DNA from: Bacillota bacterium
Lineage (GTDB): Bacteria > Bacillota > Clostridia > Lachnospirales > Lachnospiraceae
Assembly (NCBI GenBank): GCA_023386315.1
Contig: JAEWJZ010000014.1
Coordinates: 67,001-131,000 of the forward strand
Reading direction: 5' to 3'
Length of the DNA stretch: 64,000 bases
Positions 20,358 through 29,324 of this stretch are shown here, one piece after another (position 1 is the stretch's first letter; each line of letters opens with the position of its first letter). The translations under genes and the position numbers were made by a program. The notes below the pieces were generated by a model. The model made no database searches and was not told the DNA's origin. It saw only the letters and a list, made by a program, of their open reading frames with translations.

Positions 20358-21914
20358 TTATTGACTTTTATTATCCGTTGTGAGAAGCCTAGACGCCCCC
20401 ATTCCAGCTAACAGCCAAAATATTGGAGTGACTATAGGAAGATTTAAATTCACAAATGCTTGTACAGCATAACATATAACTCCAAATGCAATAGCAATAA
20501 TATAGGGATTTTTACTATTTCTGGAACAACAATCTTTAATAACCCCAAAAATAAATACTAAATATGAAACCAAACCCAAGATGCCCATCGTAATCAGAAT
20601 ATGCAAATATTCATTGTGTGCACTATCAAATATTTCATTATATGGATTGTTTTTGAATCGATCCAACATTAAAATTCCAAAAGTCTCAGGCCCATAACCC
20701 ACTACTTTTTTCCAAATTGGTAACTCTTTGTAACGCTCAATTGATTTTCTCCATATAAATCCTCTATGTGTTCCCCAATTATCATTAAGCTGAAAATAGT
20801 TACTCAATCCTCCATATCGTTCAGCATGACCCGCACTATTACAATCATATAGGATAAATAAAACAATTAAAATACCCATACATACAAATAACAACCATAT
20901 ACTGCGAAACTTATAATTATACTTAATTTCCGAATTTTTATTTTTTATATAGACCAATAAAAATACTATTATCCACAGACCTGCTATCAAATACATTAAC
21001 AATCCACTCATTATGACCACACTAAAAACACCATCCACTCCCAAAACTTTATCAGGGAAGGCTTTATTTACCCAATCAATGCCCTGAATAACTGATAAGA
21101 AGGTAGCTAATATGGTTATATACTTTCGTACTCCTAATCTATTTTCAAATAGATAGAAGGGTAAAAAAACAAATAAGGCAAGTAATGAGAGATAAGCATT
21201 ATCACTAGTTCCCGTTACAATTGCTATAAAACTGATGATCAAACATATATAATAAACAGCTATACGTCTTTTCTCCTTACTAGTTGCATAAAGAACAGCC
21301 GAAATAGCCACTATTATTCCAACATAAGCTGTATAAGTATTGATATTGCCAATAGTAGAGGTGAATATTGCTCTTTGTTCCTCTAGCATCAACACTTTAA
21401 ATCTAAAAATATCTAATTTAAAATAGTCCGTAATTCCAAATAAACAGACTAATATTCCAATACCTAACATTAAGTCAACAAAATACGCTTTAAAAACCCA
21501 AAATCTGCTTATAAAAAAGTAAGATAATACATACAAGGTTATCAAGAATAATCCTGTGTATCTTCCTTCATTTCCCCAAAAAGATTCATACAAATAACTC
21601 GATGTAAACGTTGATAAAACAGCATTAAAATAAAATACCAGCAAGCTAATATCAGCAACTGATAATTTTTTTAATCTTTCTTTTAAATTCCCATCACTCA
21701 AGTATAAATTAACCGACTTTTTCCCACTAGTTAAACCATATAATACAATTAAGATAGTAAGAGATATAGTACACAAACAATAGTAATAGTACTTAACAAC
21801 TAATATGTCAAAATACGCATTTCTTATTATTAATGGAGTTCCTATCCCGATAGCCAATACATATATTCCAACTATCCATGTTAAAAAGCGTGTTTTTTCA
21901 GATATTATTTTCAT
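20358..21914 (-). CDS. O-antigen ligase/polymerase-like membrane protein (Wzy_C/WaaL type)
   Basis: A 518-residue protein with about 11-12 hydrophobic segments and one larger extracytoplasmic loop near residues 345-430. That loop carries the O-antigen-ligase family pattern: RGFIWRKSIERYKELPIWKK, VVGYGPETFG and DSAHNEYLHIL, where the His of H-N-E-Y is conserved. Family members join glycans to lipid or protein acceptors or polymerise repeat units outside the membrane. It has its own promoter and terminator, so it is expressed separately from the ABC-dependent locus downstream. In that context a ligase role, moving exported polymer to a wall acceptor, is more likely than a Wzy role because no Wzx flippase is present. 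Confidence 0.85.
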   Translation of the reverse strand: MKIISEKTRFLTWIVGIYVLAIGIGTPLIIRNAYFDILVVKYYYYCLCTISLTILIVLYGLTSGKKSVNLYLSDGNLKERLKKLSVADISLLVFYFNAVLSTFTSSYLYESFWGNEGRYTGLFLITLYVLSYFFISRFWVFKAYFVDLMLGIGILVCLFGITDYFKLDIFRFKVLMLEEQRAIFTSTIGNINTYTAYVGIIVAISAVLYATSKEKRRIAVYYICLIISFIAIVTGTSDNAYLSLLALFVFLPFYLFENRLGVRKYITILATFLSVIQGIDWVNKAFPDKVLGVDGVFSVVIMSGLLMYLIAGLWIIVFLLVYIKNKNSEIKYNYKFRSIWLLFVCMGILIVLFILYDCNSAGHAERYGGLSNYFQLNDNWGTHRGFIWRKSIERYKELPIWKKVVGYGPETFGILMLDRFKNNPYNEIFDSAHNEYLHILITMGILGLVSYLVFIFGVIKDCCSRNSKNPYIIAIAFGVICYAVQAFVNLNLPIVTPIFWLLAGMGASRLLTTDNKSQ

Positions 21915-21989
21915 TTAACACAACCTCTCATATCCAGTCTTTCTAACGACGACATTATAAATACTAATCAAATAGCCCTGACGATTCTG

Positions 21990-22018
21990 ATTATACGTGA
22001 TATCAAATAATAATGCAA
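21990..22018 (-). promoter_or_regulatory. Predicted sigma-A promoter for the ligase-like gene
   Basis: On the minus strand TTGCAT (22013-22018) and TATAAT (21990-21995) are exactly 17 bases apart, about 70 bases before the ATG at 21914. Confidence 0.7.
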
Positions 22019-22061
22019 CCCTATTCTCATTTAGTAATAGCAGCTATACCCAATTAATATA

Positions 22062-22094
22062 AATGGGGCAGGATCCAAAGAATCCTACCCCATT
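22062..22094 (-). terminator. Hairpin terminator after the repeat protein gene
   Basis: AATGGGGCAGGAT (22062-22074) pairs with ATCCTACCCCATT (22082-22094) with one G-U pair on the minus-strand transcript. It lies 20 bases past the stop at 22112. The T run after it is short, so termination strength is uncertain. Confidence 0.6.
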
Positions 22095-22111
22095 CACACT
22101 TATAGCAATGA

Positions 22112-23794
22112 TTAATCTTCTACGTAGATGTAGTTGATCTTCTCGCCAGTTAAGTTATAGCAACGCTCGTTACCATCTTTAGCTTTTGATTTGCTCTTCT
22201 GTACGCTACCGCTAGTATTTACTAACTTGTAGCTGATCTTAGCAGCTTCTGCAGCTGTATTATTAACTGTATAGTACTCTGTATAGTCTTTTCCTGTTGG
22301 AACTGCAGCAGGGCTTACATAAGACTCATCCTTGAACTCGTCTGTAGTTAAGATTGAATATCTTGGTGCTGTACCAGTCTCATCAATCTTGATAACTGCA
22401 TACTTGTCGTCCTTATCAGCGCTTAAAAGCATACCAGCCATATAGTACTTTTTGTTATCAACGCCATTCTTACCAGCGCCCTTATAGCTGCCAGACTTGT
22501 TGAACAAGAATCCTAAAGACTCACCATCGATAGAAACATTCTGCTTATTAGTCTTCATGGAACCATCATCGCCGCTTCCGAAATAATAGCATAAGTAGCC
22601 CATATCTAATAATTCATTAGCATTCTCTTTAAAGTTGTCTTCTGTATCAAACTTCTTATCGCTGAATGTATCATCAGATGCGATTGCTTCAACATCAGTT
22701 GTGCTACCGGTTTCGAATTTAACGAACTTCAGTCCATCTTTCATTCTTCCGTATTCATCAAAGAGGTACTTCTTACCATTAATTGTCTTGATTTCAGAAG
22801 CAACTAATTTACCATCTTTATCAGAATAGTACCAAGAATCTTCATCATCGTTATACTTATCTTCATAAAGATTCTCATCCGGAACAACCTTGAACCAGCC
22901 CTTAGTTACTCTTGCGCCATCTTCTGGTGTACCATAATATCTCCAGTTTTTGGTGTAATCTGCAGAACCCTGTGTTGCTGTAATGCTTCCTGTAGCAGTC
23001 TTAGCTGTTGTAGGTGTAGCATCATAGATAACCCACTCTGCATTCATACGGCCATACTCATCAAAGCTGTATTTCTTACCATTGATGGTTTTGCCCTTCT
23101 CTTCGGTCATCTTCTTACCATTGCTCTTGAAGTAGAACCAACGAGTCTGGTTTTCATCATCAAATACGTTGCTGCTTGATTTCCAAGCTTCATCTTCTGT
23201 ATAATCACTATCTACGATGTCAAGAGATGCCCAGCCAGCTGCCTGTGCTCCATCATTTTCATTTCCGCAGTAATAATCGCCTTCCTGCCAAGCTGTATCG
23301 CCGGTCTTTCTCTCGCCGTCAGAACCGATCCAGCCAAATAACATCTTTCCTTCATCATCGAAAAGATATTTTTTACCATTAATGGTTTTGAAAGAAGCTG
23401 TGCTGCTGGTGCTTGAGCTCTTATAAGCTTTACCATTAGCACCAAAATAGTACCAGTGATTTACAGGCTCATCTTCATTGTCTCCATCATAATTTTCATT
23501 CTCAATGGAAACCCACTTATTGGTTACCATGGAACCGTTATCATCTACATAATAGTAGTTGTCATTGTATTCAACAATAACATCGGTAGCCATTTCGCCA
23601 TCATCATTTAAGTAGAACCAGTTGTCACCAGATTTTTCCCACTTCTCTGTTTCTTTGTCTCCGCTCTTGTCATAGTACACCCATGTACCATTTTCTTCCT
23701 GCCAGCCAGTAGCTGCGAAAGAGGACATGGAAGCGCCTAATGCCAGCAGTGCTGCTGTAGATAAAACAGCAACTAATTTAGTCTGCTTTCTCAT
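22112..23794 (-). CDS. Secreted cell-wall-binding repeat protein
   Basis: The mature protein is built almost wholly of degenerate choline/cell-wall-binding repeats (WFYLNDDGEMATD, YYYVDDNGSMVTNKW, HWYYFGANGKAYK, four copies of TINGKKYLFDEYGRM-type units) with acidic inserts and no recognised enzymatic domain. The ATG at 23794 is chosen: AGGAG lies ten bases before it and the sequence MRKQTKLVAVLSTAALLALG with a Ser-Phe-Ala cleavage region follows, a classical signal peptide. An in-frame ATG further upstream lacks these features. A near-perfect promoter drives it and a hairpin ends it, so it is monocistronic and probably abundant. A structural or coat-like surface role is an inference. Confidence 0.88.
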   Translation of the reverse strand: MRKQTKLVAVLSTAALLALGASMSSFAATGWQEENGTWVYYDKSGDKETEKWEKSGDNWFYLNDDGEMATDVIVEYNDNYYYVDDNGSMVTNKWVSIENENYDGDNEDEPVNHWYYFGANGKAYKSSSTSSTASFKTINGKKYLFDDEGKMLFGWIGSDGERKTGDTAWQEGDYYCGNENDGAQAAGWASLDIVDSDYTEDEAWKSSSNVFDDENQTRWFYFKSNGKKMTEEKGKTINGKKYSFDEYGRMNAEWVIYDATPTTAKTATGSITATQGSADYTKNWRYYGTPEDGARVTKGWFKVVPDENLYEDKYNDDEDSWYYSDKDGKLVASEIKTINGKKYLFDEYGRMKDGLKFVKFETGSTTDVEAIASDDTFSDKKFDTEDNFKENANELLDMGYLCYYFGSGDDGSMKTNKQNVSIDGESLGFLFNKSGSYKGAGKNGVDNKKYYMAGMLLSADKDDKYAVIKIDETGTAPRYSILTTDEFKDESYVSPAAVPTGKDYTEYYTVNNTAAEAAKISYKLVNTSGSVQKSKSKAKDGNERCYNLTGEKINYIYVED

Positions 23795-23860
23795 AATTAA
23801 TGCACTCTCCTTTTTTCTTTTTGAAATACTTTCTGAAATTCCTAATAGCATTACGAGGTA

Positions 23861-23889
23861 ATTATACTTCCTATAATGGAAATTATCAA
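23861..23889 (-). promoter_or_regulatory. Strong sigma-A promoter for the repeat protein
   Basis: On the minus strand TTGATA (23884-23889), a 17-base spacer and TATAAT (23861-23866) form an almost ideal promoter, about 65 bases before the chosen start at 23794. Confidence 0.8.
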
Positions 23890-24158
23890 TACTTTTTTTA
23901 CTTTTTTTGCATATTTTGCAAATTCAAAAAAATATTTACAATTCCGGAAGAAGCTATCAATTCCTCCATCACATGGAACATTATAATACATATTTTGTAA
24001 AAATGCTATAACATTTATCTGTTCATTTTCTTACGTAAATATTACGAAATGGCTTTTTTTAGGAAAAATTGTTTTTTAAAAATACATAGCTCCGTTTTTG
24101 GGGTGGAAAGTCTTGTTTTATCGGTGTTTTTTACGCCTTTTCCAACTCTAATCGTCTA

Positions 24159-24186
24159 TTGATTTTTACCAGTTCAATGGTATAAT
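24159..24186 (+). promoter_or_regulatory. Promoter for the HTH-LicC-LicA gene
   Basis: TTGATT (24159-24164), a 16-base spacer and TATAAT (24181-24186), with TGG before the -10 giving an extended -10. The ATG at 24264 follows about 75 bases later, with GGAGG before it. Confidence 0.75.
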
Positions 24187-24263
24187 GTTCATATAAATAT
24201 GTACTAATATTTTTTTGAACGCATAATCAAACTCAATTTACTATATGTGGAGGTTTAACTAAT

Positions 24264-26090
24264 ATGAATCGTAATGTTATTATCTGCCGTCTTGTTTTGG
24301 AAAATCCGGCAGTCACACAAAGAGAGATCTCTCAGGAACTTATGGTTTCACTTGGAACTGCAAACAGCCTGGTAAAGGACTGTATAGAAAAAGAACTGAT
24401 AGCACCTGGTAAAATGAATGAATCATATGAACTGCTTCCAGCCGGCAGGGCTCTTCTTGACGAACATAAGGTTGATGGAGCCGTAATCATTGCGGCCGGC
24501 TTCGGGTCCCGTTTTGTTCCTCTGACCTTCGAAACCCCTAAGGGACTTTTAGAAGTATTTGGTGAGCGCATGATCGAGCGCCAGATCCGGCAGCTGCATG
24601 AGGCAGGTATCACTGACATCACAATCGTTGTGGGATATCTGAAAGAAAAGTTTGAATACCTTATAGATAAGTATAAGGTCAGGCTTCTTTACAATCCTGA
24701 ATACTCTAAGAAGAATACTCTGGCTACTATTTACCACGCCAGGGAATTATTTAAAAACAGAAATATGTATCTCCTTTCCTCGGATAACTGGATGCGCCAT
24801 AATATGTATCATGCCTATGAAGGGGGCGCCTGGTACTCCTCCTCTTATATGGAAGGAGAAACTTCTGAATGGTGTTTTGATTATAATAAGAAGGGACGCA
24901 TTTTAAACGTGACTGTTGGGGGGCAGGACAAATGGGTGATGTATGGACCTGTTTTTTTCTCTAAATCCTTCTCTGATCAGTTTCTGCCTGTTCTTGAAGC
25001 TTATTATGAGATTCCTGGAACAGAGCAGTTTTATTGGGAGAATGTCTTAATGGAGATTCTTTCAGGCGAAGCAGCAAAACGACTTCCGGAACTCTCTGAA
25101 GCAGGAGGTGAGATCGAACTGTATATTAACCGGAGACCGGCTGATGAAGTTTATGAATTTGAAAATCTGGAAGAGCTGCGGCGGTTCGATATCAAGTATC
25201 AGCACCGTTCTGACAATGAAGCTTTAGAGCTGGTTTCCAGAGTTTTTAATGTTCCGGAATCTGACATTACGGAAATCAGATGTTTAAAAGCAGGTATGAC
25301 TAACAAATCTTTTCTGTTTAAGATTAAAGACCGGCATTATATCTGCAGGATTCCCGGACCTGGTACGGAACTGCTGATTAACAGGCAGCAGGAGAAATTG
25401 GTTTACGATGCTCTCTCTCAATATGATATTACGGAAAAGGTTATTTATTTTAATGGAGAATCCGGATATAAGATTGCGGAGTTTTATGAGGGTGCCCACA
25501 ATGCCACCCCTGACAGTCTGGAGGAAATTAGCCGCTGCATGGCACTTGTACGGGAATTTCATAAATCGGGAATTGAAGTTTCCCACAGCTTTGACTTCCA
25601 GGAACGAATTGATTTCTATGAAAATCTCTGCAGGCGGTATGGAGCTGTTCCCTTTGAGGATTATTCTGAGGTCCGCAGCCAGATGGCTGAACTTTTACAG
25701 AATTTAGACAAGCTGGGGCATAAAAAGGTTCTGTCCCATCTGGATACGGTAGTGGACAACTTCCTTATGCTTCCGGATGGAACGGTCCGTCTGATCGACT
25801 GGGAATATGCCGGTATGTGTGATCCTCTTGTTGATATTTCCATGTGCGCAATTTATTCTTATTATAATGAAGAAGAAACTGACCGGCTCATCGAGATTTA
25901 TCTTAAGCGGAATCCGACCACTGAGGAACGGTTCACTGTTTATGCCTATATGGCTCTGGGCGGATTTTTATGGAGCCTTTGGGCTATTTATAAGGCTTTT
26001 CTGGGAGAGGAATTTGGCGAATACACCATAATCATGTACCGATATGCCAAAACTTATTATAAAAAATGTATGGGGCTTCCGAATTTTTGA
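24264..26090 (+). CDS. Fused HTH - phosphocholine cytidylyltransferase - choline kinase (LicC/LicA-like)
   Basis: Three parts are visible in 608 residues. Residues 1-65 form a winged helix-turn-helix (TQREISQELMVSLGTANSLV). Residues 72-300 are a nucleotidyltransferase with AAGFGSRF (77-84), TPKGLLEVFGE and a LicC-like IVVGYLKEKFEYL block. Residues 315-600 are a choline/ethanolamine-kinase-type phosphotransferase with catalytic HLDTVVDNFL (about 492-501) and IDWEYAG (511-517). Expected roles: phosphorylate choline and activate it to CDP-choline, with the HTH perhaps giving feedback control. The neighbours on both sides encode choline/cell-wall-binding repeat proteins, so it probably supplies their wall ligand. 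No LicD transferase is in the window. Ethanolamine or another amino alcohol is an alternative substrate. Confidence 0.85.
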   Translation: MNRNVIICRLVLENPAVTQREISQELMVSLGTANSLVKDCIEKELIAPGKMNESYELLPAGRALLDEHKVDGAVIIAAGFGSRFVPLTFETPKGLLEVFGERMIERQIRQLHEAGITDITIVVGYLKEKFEYLIDKYKVRLLYNPEYSKKNTLATIYHARELFKNRNMYLLSSDNWMRHNMYHAYEGGAWYSSSYMEGETSEWCFDYNKKGRILNVTVGGQDKWVMYGPVFFSKSFSDQFLPVLEAYYEIPGTEQFYWENVLMEILSGEAAKRLPELSEAGGEIELYINRRPADEVYEFENLEELRRFDIKYQHRSDNEALELVSRVFNVPESDITEIRCLKAGMTNKSFLFKIKDRHYICRIPGPGTELLINRQQEKLVYDALSQYDITEKVIYFNGESGYKIAEFYEGAHNATPDSLEEISRCMALVREFHKSGIEVSHSFDFQERIDFYENLCRRYGAVPFEDYSEVRSQMAELLQNLDKLGHKKVLSHLDTVVDNFLMLPDGTVRLIDWEYAGMCDPLVDISMCAIYSYYNEEETDRLIEIYLKRNPTTEERFTVYAYMALGGFLWSLWAIYKAFLGEEFGEYTIIMYRYAKTYYKKCMGLPNF

Positions 26091-26150
26091 CATTTTTGGA
26101 AATTTGTCTGCAAATCGTAATAAAATGTTTAGGTATTATGAATAGCACTA

Positions 26151-26159
26151 TGTTATAAT
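26151..26159 (+). promoter_or_regulatory. Extended -10 promoter before the 26209 repeat protein
   Basis: TG, one base, then TATAAT (26154-26159), with no clear -35 box. It lies 50 bases before the ATG, which has AGGAGG eleven bases upstream. Confidence 0.55.
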
Positions 26160-26208
26160 ATCTCTATGTGTAAAATAGATTTGGCTAAAACAGGAGGAAG
26201 TAAACGGT

Positions 26209-27300
26209 ATGCGATACGGAAAGAAAACAGCGGCTCTGCTGCTTGCAGGACTTGTAGGGACCGCAGCTTTGATACCGGCTAATACAGCCTGGGCCGCAAC
26301 GGGATGGGTGCAGGAAGGTTCTCATTGGAAATATTTAGATGGGGACGGATCTGTTCATAAAGGCTGGGTTAAGACATCTGACGGTACGTTTTATTATCTT
26401 GATTTAACTACCGGTATCATGGCTACCGGCTGGAAGCAGATCAATGGAAACTGGTATTATTTCCATTCTAATGGTTCCATGGCAACCAAGTGGATTAAGG
26501 ATGGTGGTAAATATTATTATCTGATGGACGATACCGGGGTTCTTGTAAAGGGCTGGTTAAAGATTGGCAGCAGTTACTACTATATGAAAGGTGACGGCGC
26601 TATGGCTACCGGCTGGAGAGAGATGGACAACGGCTGGTTCTATTTTAAAGAAGACGGCACCTGTACCCTTGGCTGGGGTCAGGTTGGCAACGACTGGTTC
26701 TATTTCGGTTCTGACGGCAAGATGGTCACCGGCTGGAAACAGATTGACAATGCCTATTACTATCTGAATGCTGATTCCAAGTCAGTATTAGGTAAGATGA
26801 TGACAGGCTGGCTTAGTGACGGCACCAACAAGTACTATATGGATACCAGCAATGGAAAGATGGCTCATGGCTGGAAACAGATTGAAGGATCCTACTACTA
26901 TTTCAGCGATTCCGGACATATGACTACCGGATGGATTCAGCTTTCAGGCGTTTACTATTATCTGGATCCGTCAACTGGCAAGATGGCGGCAAATACTACA
27001 CTCACCATTGATGGTAAAAGCTATAGCTTCGGTTCTAATGGAGCATATCAGAACGGCTCTTCCGGAACACCGGCGGGAACGACAGGCAGCAATACTCCCG
27101 GAGGCACGGGCAGCAACAGCAATGCCCCTGGAAGCACCTCTACGACTAATTCCGGAGGACCGGGCGGAACATCTACAGGAGCAGGTAATTTAAGCAGCCC
27201 TCCCACCAGTCAGTCCAACGACACGCCGGGCGGAACATCAAATACTTCCGGCAGCGGTACATATCAGTTAGCACCTGGATTAACCAATGGACCAGGTTGA
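26209..27300 (+). CDS. Secreted choline/cell-wall-binding repeat protein with Gly/Ser/Thr-rich tail
   Basis: A signal peptide (MRYGKKTAALLLAGLVGTAA, cleavage near AWA-ATG) precedes about eleven choline-binding-type repeats of 20-21 residues (pattern GW.Q..G.WYYF...G.MATGW) covering residues 32-275. A roughly 85-residue low-complexity tail of Gly, Ser, Thr, Asn and Pro ends with APGLTNGPG. There is no catalytic domain. The repeats are known to bind choline residues on wall teichoic or lipoteichoic acids in pneumococci; here the ligand is presumed. It lies between the LicC/LicA-type gene and the lysozyme and is closed by its own terminator. Confidence 0.9.
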   Translation: MRYGKKTAALLLAGLVGTAALIPANTAWAATGWVQEGSHWKYLDGDGSVHKGWVKTSDGTFYYLDLTTGIMATGWKQINGNWYYFHSNGSMATKWIKDGGKYYYLMDDTGVLVKGWLKIGSSYYYMKGDGAMATGWREMDNGWFYFKEDGTCTLGWGQVGNDWFYFGSDGKMVTGWKQIDNAYYYLNADSKSVLGKMMTGWLSDGTNKYYMDTSNGKMAHGWKQIEGSYYYFSDSGHMTTGWIQLSGVYYYLDPSTGKMAANTTLTIDGKSYSFGSNGAYQNGSSGTPAGTTGSNTPGGTGSNSNAPGSTSTTNSGGPGGTSTGAGNLSSPPTSQSNDTPGGTSNTSGSGTYQLAPGLTNGPG

Positions 27301-27320
27301 TCTTTGACGGGATTTTTCTG

Positions 27321-27366
27321 TGTGGGTATCTGCTCCTTTCCGCAGATGCCCGCACTTATTTTTTCG
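27321..27366 (+). terminator. Rho-independent terminator
   Basis: TGTGGGTATCTGC (27321-27333) pairs with GCAGATGCCCGCA (27342-27354) through two G-U pairs, followed by CTTATTTTTT. Confidence 0.85.
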
Positions 27367-27431
27367 TCTTCTTGTGTACATAGGAACATTTTTCTCTAAT
27401 AATACTTAAAGGAACAAAGGAGGATATAACT

Positions 27432-29258
27432 TTGAGATACACGAAAATCAGTATGCGTTTTGCTACTGCTGCACTCAGCGCTTTCATCGGCATGTCGGCA
27501 GGCTTCTACCCGGTTATGAACACTCAGGCAGCGCCCTATGAACGGGTAAATGGTTATTATCAGCTAAAAGACGGCACTGTCATAAAAGAGGCAATCGCCA
27601 GAGGAATTGATGTTTCCCGCTGGCAGGGGAATGTGGACTGGACGGCAGTTGCTGCCAATGATGTCAGTTTCGTTATGCTTGGAACCCGCTCCAAAGGTGT
27701 AATTGACCCTAATTTCCACACAAATGTACAGGGTGCCTCAGCAGCAGGGCTGAAGGTAGGTGCCTATATCTATTCCCTGGCTACCACCACAGATATGGCC
27801 AGAGCTGAGGCGGACTTTGTTCTGGATCTTGTTAAGGACTATCCCATTTCTTTTCCTATTGCCTTTGATGCAGAGGACAGTTCCACACTGGGAACTCTCC
27901 CGCCCTATCAGGTAAGCCAGATCATCAACGCGTTCTGTGACCGTATAAGAGAAGCCGGGTATCATCCCCTTGTTTATGCTAACGACTATTGGCTGGCTAA
28001 TAAAATCGATTTATCACAGATGAAATATGATATATGGGTTGCCCGCTATGAAGCAAAGCATACGTACCACAACCCGGTTATGTGGCAGGTTAGCAGCACC
28101 GGACAGATTCAGGGAATTAACGGAAATGTGGATATTGATTTTCTGTATCAGGATCTGACTCCAAAGCTGCCAGGCAATCTATGGAGAAAAATCGGAGACA
28201 AGACTTACTATTATCAGAACTATGCTATGCAGAAGAACACCTGGATCAACGACGGAACCGGCTGGTTTTATATGAACAATGAAGGGCAGTTTTCTACCGG
28301 ATGGTTTGATAAAGACGGACAGCGCTACTATCTTGATGATACCAACGGACGCATGTTTACCGGCTGGAAACAGCTTTCCGATAAATGGTATTTCTTCAAT
28401 GCAGGCGGCTCTATGAATACTGGATGGCTGCTGGATAATGGTGCAAAATACTACTTAAATTCTGACGGTACCATGGCTACGGGCTGGGTTGATTTAAACG
28501 GACAGCATTACTATATGAGCGATAGCAATGGACAAATGAAAACCGGATGGCTGGATCTAAATGGAAAACGGTACTATTTACAGGATAGCGGTGTTATGGC
28601 AACCGGCTGGATTGACTTAAATAACAAACGCTATTATTTAAATAATGACGGTTCTATGGTAACTGGATGGCATACAGACGGAATGTCTAAATATTACATG
28701 GCTGATGATGGCAGTGCCTCTACCGGATGGAAGCAGCTGGATAACAGCTGGTATTATTTCAATACCAATGGCTCCATGAGCACCGGTTGGGTGAATGCCG
28801 ACGGAAGCTGGTATTACCTGGAAGGTGATGGTAAGATGCATTCCGGATGGCTGGATGACCGGGGGGCTAAATATTATTTAAGCAACTCCTCAGGTAAGAT
28901 GACCGTTGGCTGGAGACAGGTAGACGGAAGCTGGTATTATTTCGGTGAAAGCGGTGCTATGGCTAAAGGTATGATAACGGTAAACGGCAAGCAGTATTAC
29001 TTAAATCCTTCTGACGGTAAGATGAAAGTATCAGAAACTTTTACAGCAGACGGAGTCTCCTATACGGCAGATGCAAACGGTGTATGCACATTGACTCCTG
29101 CTGAAACAACTCAGGAAACCACTGGCGAAACACAACCTGCTGTACCTGGTACAACACCACAGAATAATTCTGGTGGAACAGGCAGTACAAATTCCGGCAA
29201 TTCGGGAACAGTAAGTGAAACTGCACCGGGCAGGGAGATCGGACCTGGAATTCATTAA
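27432..29258 (+). CDS. GH25 lysozyme (N-acetylmuramidase) with choline-binding repeats
   Basis: This secreted peptidoglycan hydrolase has a signal peptide (about 1-33), a glycoside hydrolase family 25 domain (about 55-255) and some thirteen choline-binding repeats (about 255-545), then a Thr/Gly-rich tail ending APGREIGPGIH. GH25 landmarks are GIDVSRWQGNVDW, FVMLGTRSKG, GAYIYSLA, FPIAFDAEDSS with the catalytic acid pair, and MWQVSSTGQIQGINGNVDID near the end. Start choice: TTG at 27432 has AGGAGG eight bases upstream and begins a good signal peptide; the next in-frame ATG at 27453 lacks a site. The domain order differs from pneumococcal LytC, which places repeats first. Wall turnover or cell separation is the likely role. 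Confidence 0.94.
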   Translation: MRYTKISMRFATAALSAFIGMSAGFYPVMNTQAAPYERVNGYYQLKDGTVIKEAIARGIDVSRWQGNVDWTAVAANDVSFVMLGTRSKGVIDPNFHTNVQGASAAGLKVGAYIYSLATTTDMARAEADFVLDLVKDYPISFPIAFDAEDSSTLGTLPPYQVSQIINAFCDRIREAGYHPLVYANDYWLANKIDLSQMKYDIWVARYEAKHTYHNPVMWQVSSTGQIQGINGNVDIDFLYQDLTPKLPGNLWRKIGDKTYYYQNYAMQKNTWINDGTGWFYMNNEGQFSTGWFDKDGQRYYLDDTNGRMFTGWKQLSDKWYFFNAGGSMNTGWLLDNGAKYYLNSDGTMATGWVDLNGQHYYMSDSNGQMKTGWLDLNGKRYYLQDSGVMATGWIDLNNKRYYLNNDGSMVTGWHTDGMSKYYMADDGSASTGWKQLDNSWYYFNTNGSMSTGWVNADGSWYYLEGDGKMHSGWLDDRGAKYYLSNSSGKMTVGWRQVDGSWYYFGESGAMAKGMITVNGKQYYLNPSDGKMKVSETFTADGVSYTADANGVCTLTPAETTQETTGETQPAVPGTTPQNNSGGTGSTNSGNSGTVSETAPGREIGPGIH

Positions 29259-29272
29259 ACAACCAGATAGGA

Positions 29273-29316
29273 AAAGGCTTGGGAAATATAAAAATCCCAG
29301 GCCTTTCATATTTTAA
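29273..29316 (+). terminator. Rho-independent terminator after the lysozyme gene
   Basis: AAAGGCTTGGGA (29273-29284) pairs with TCCCAGGCCTTT (29295-29306), then CATATTTTA. It also lies just beyond the stop of the convergent gene at 29325 and may serve both. Confidence 0.8.
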
Positions 29317-29324
29317 TTTCATCC

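Larger units (their letters stand above)
23795..24263. other. Divergent intergenic region with two promoters
   Basis: This 469-base AT-rich gap separates the leftward repeat-protein gene from the rightward HTH-LicC-LicA gene. It holds one promoter for each (given separately). A small inverted repeat TTTGCA-5-TGCAAA (23906-23922) lies just upstream of the leftward -35 box and could be an operator. A 270-base AT-rich core between the promoters shows no gene or other structure that I can support. Confidence 0.5.

Noticed and set aside
26209..29258. Regular DNA repeats as a CRISPR or satellite array
   Set aside because: The periodicity is about 60 bases, in frame, and encodes choline-binding protein repeats; there are no constant repeats with unique spacers.
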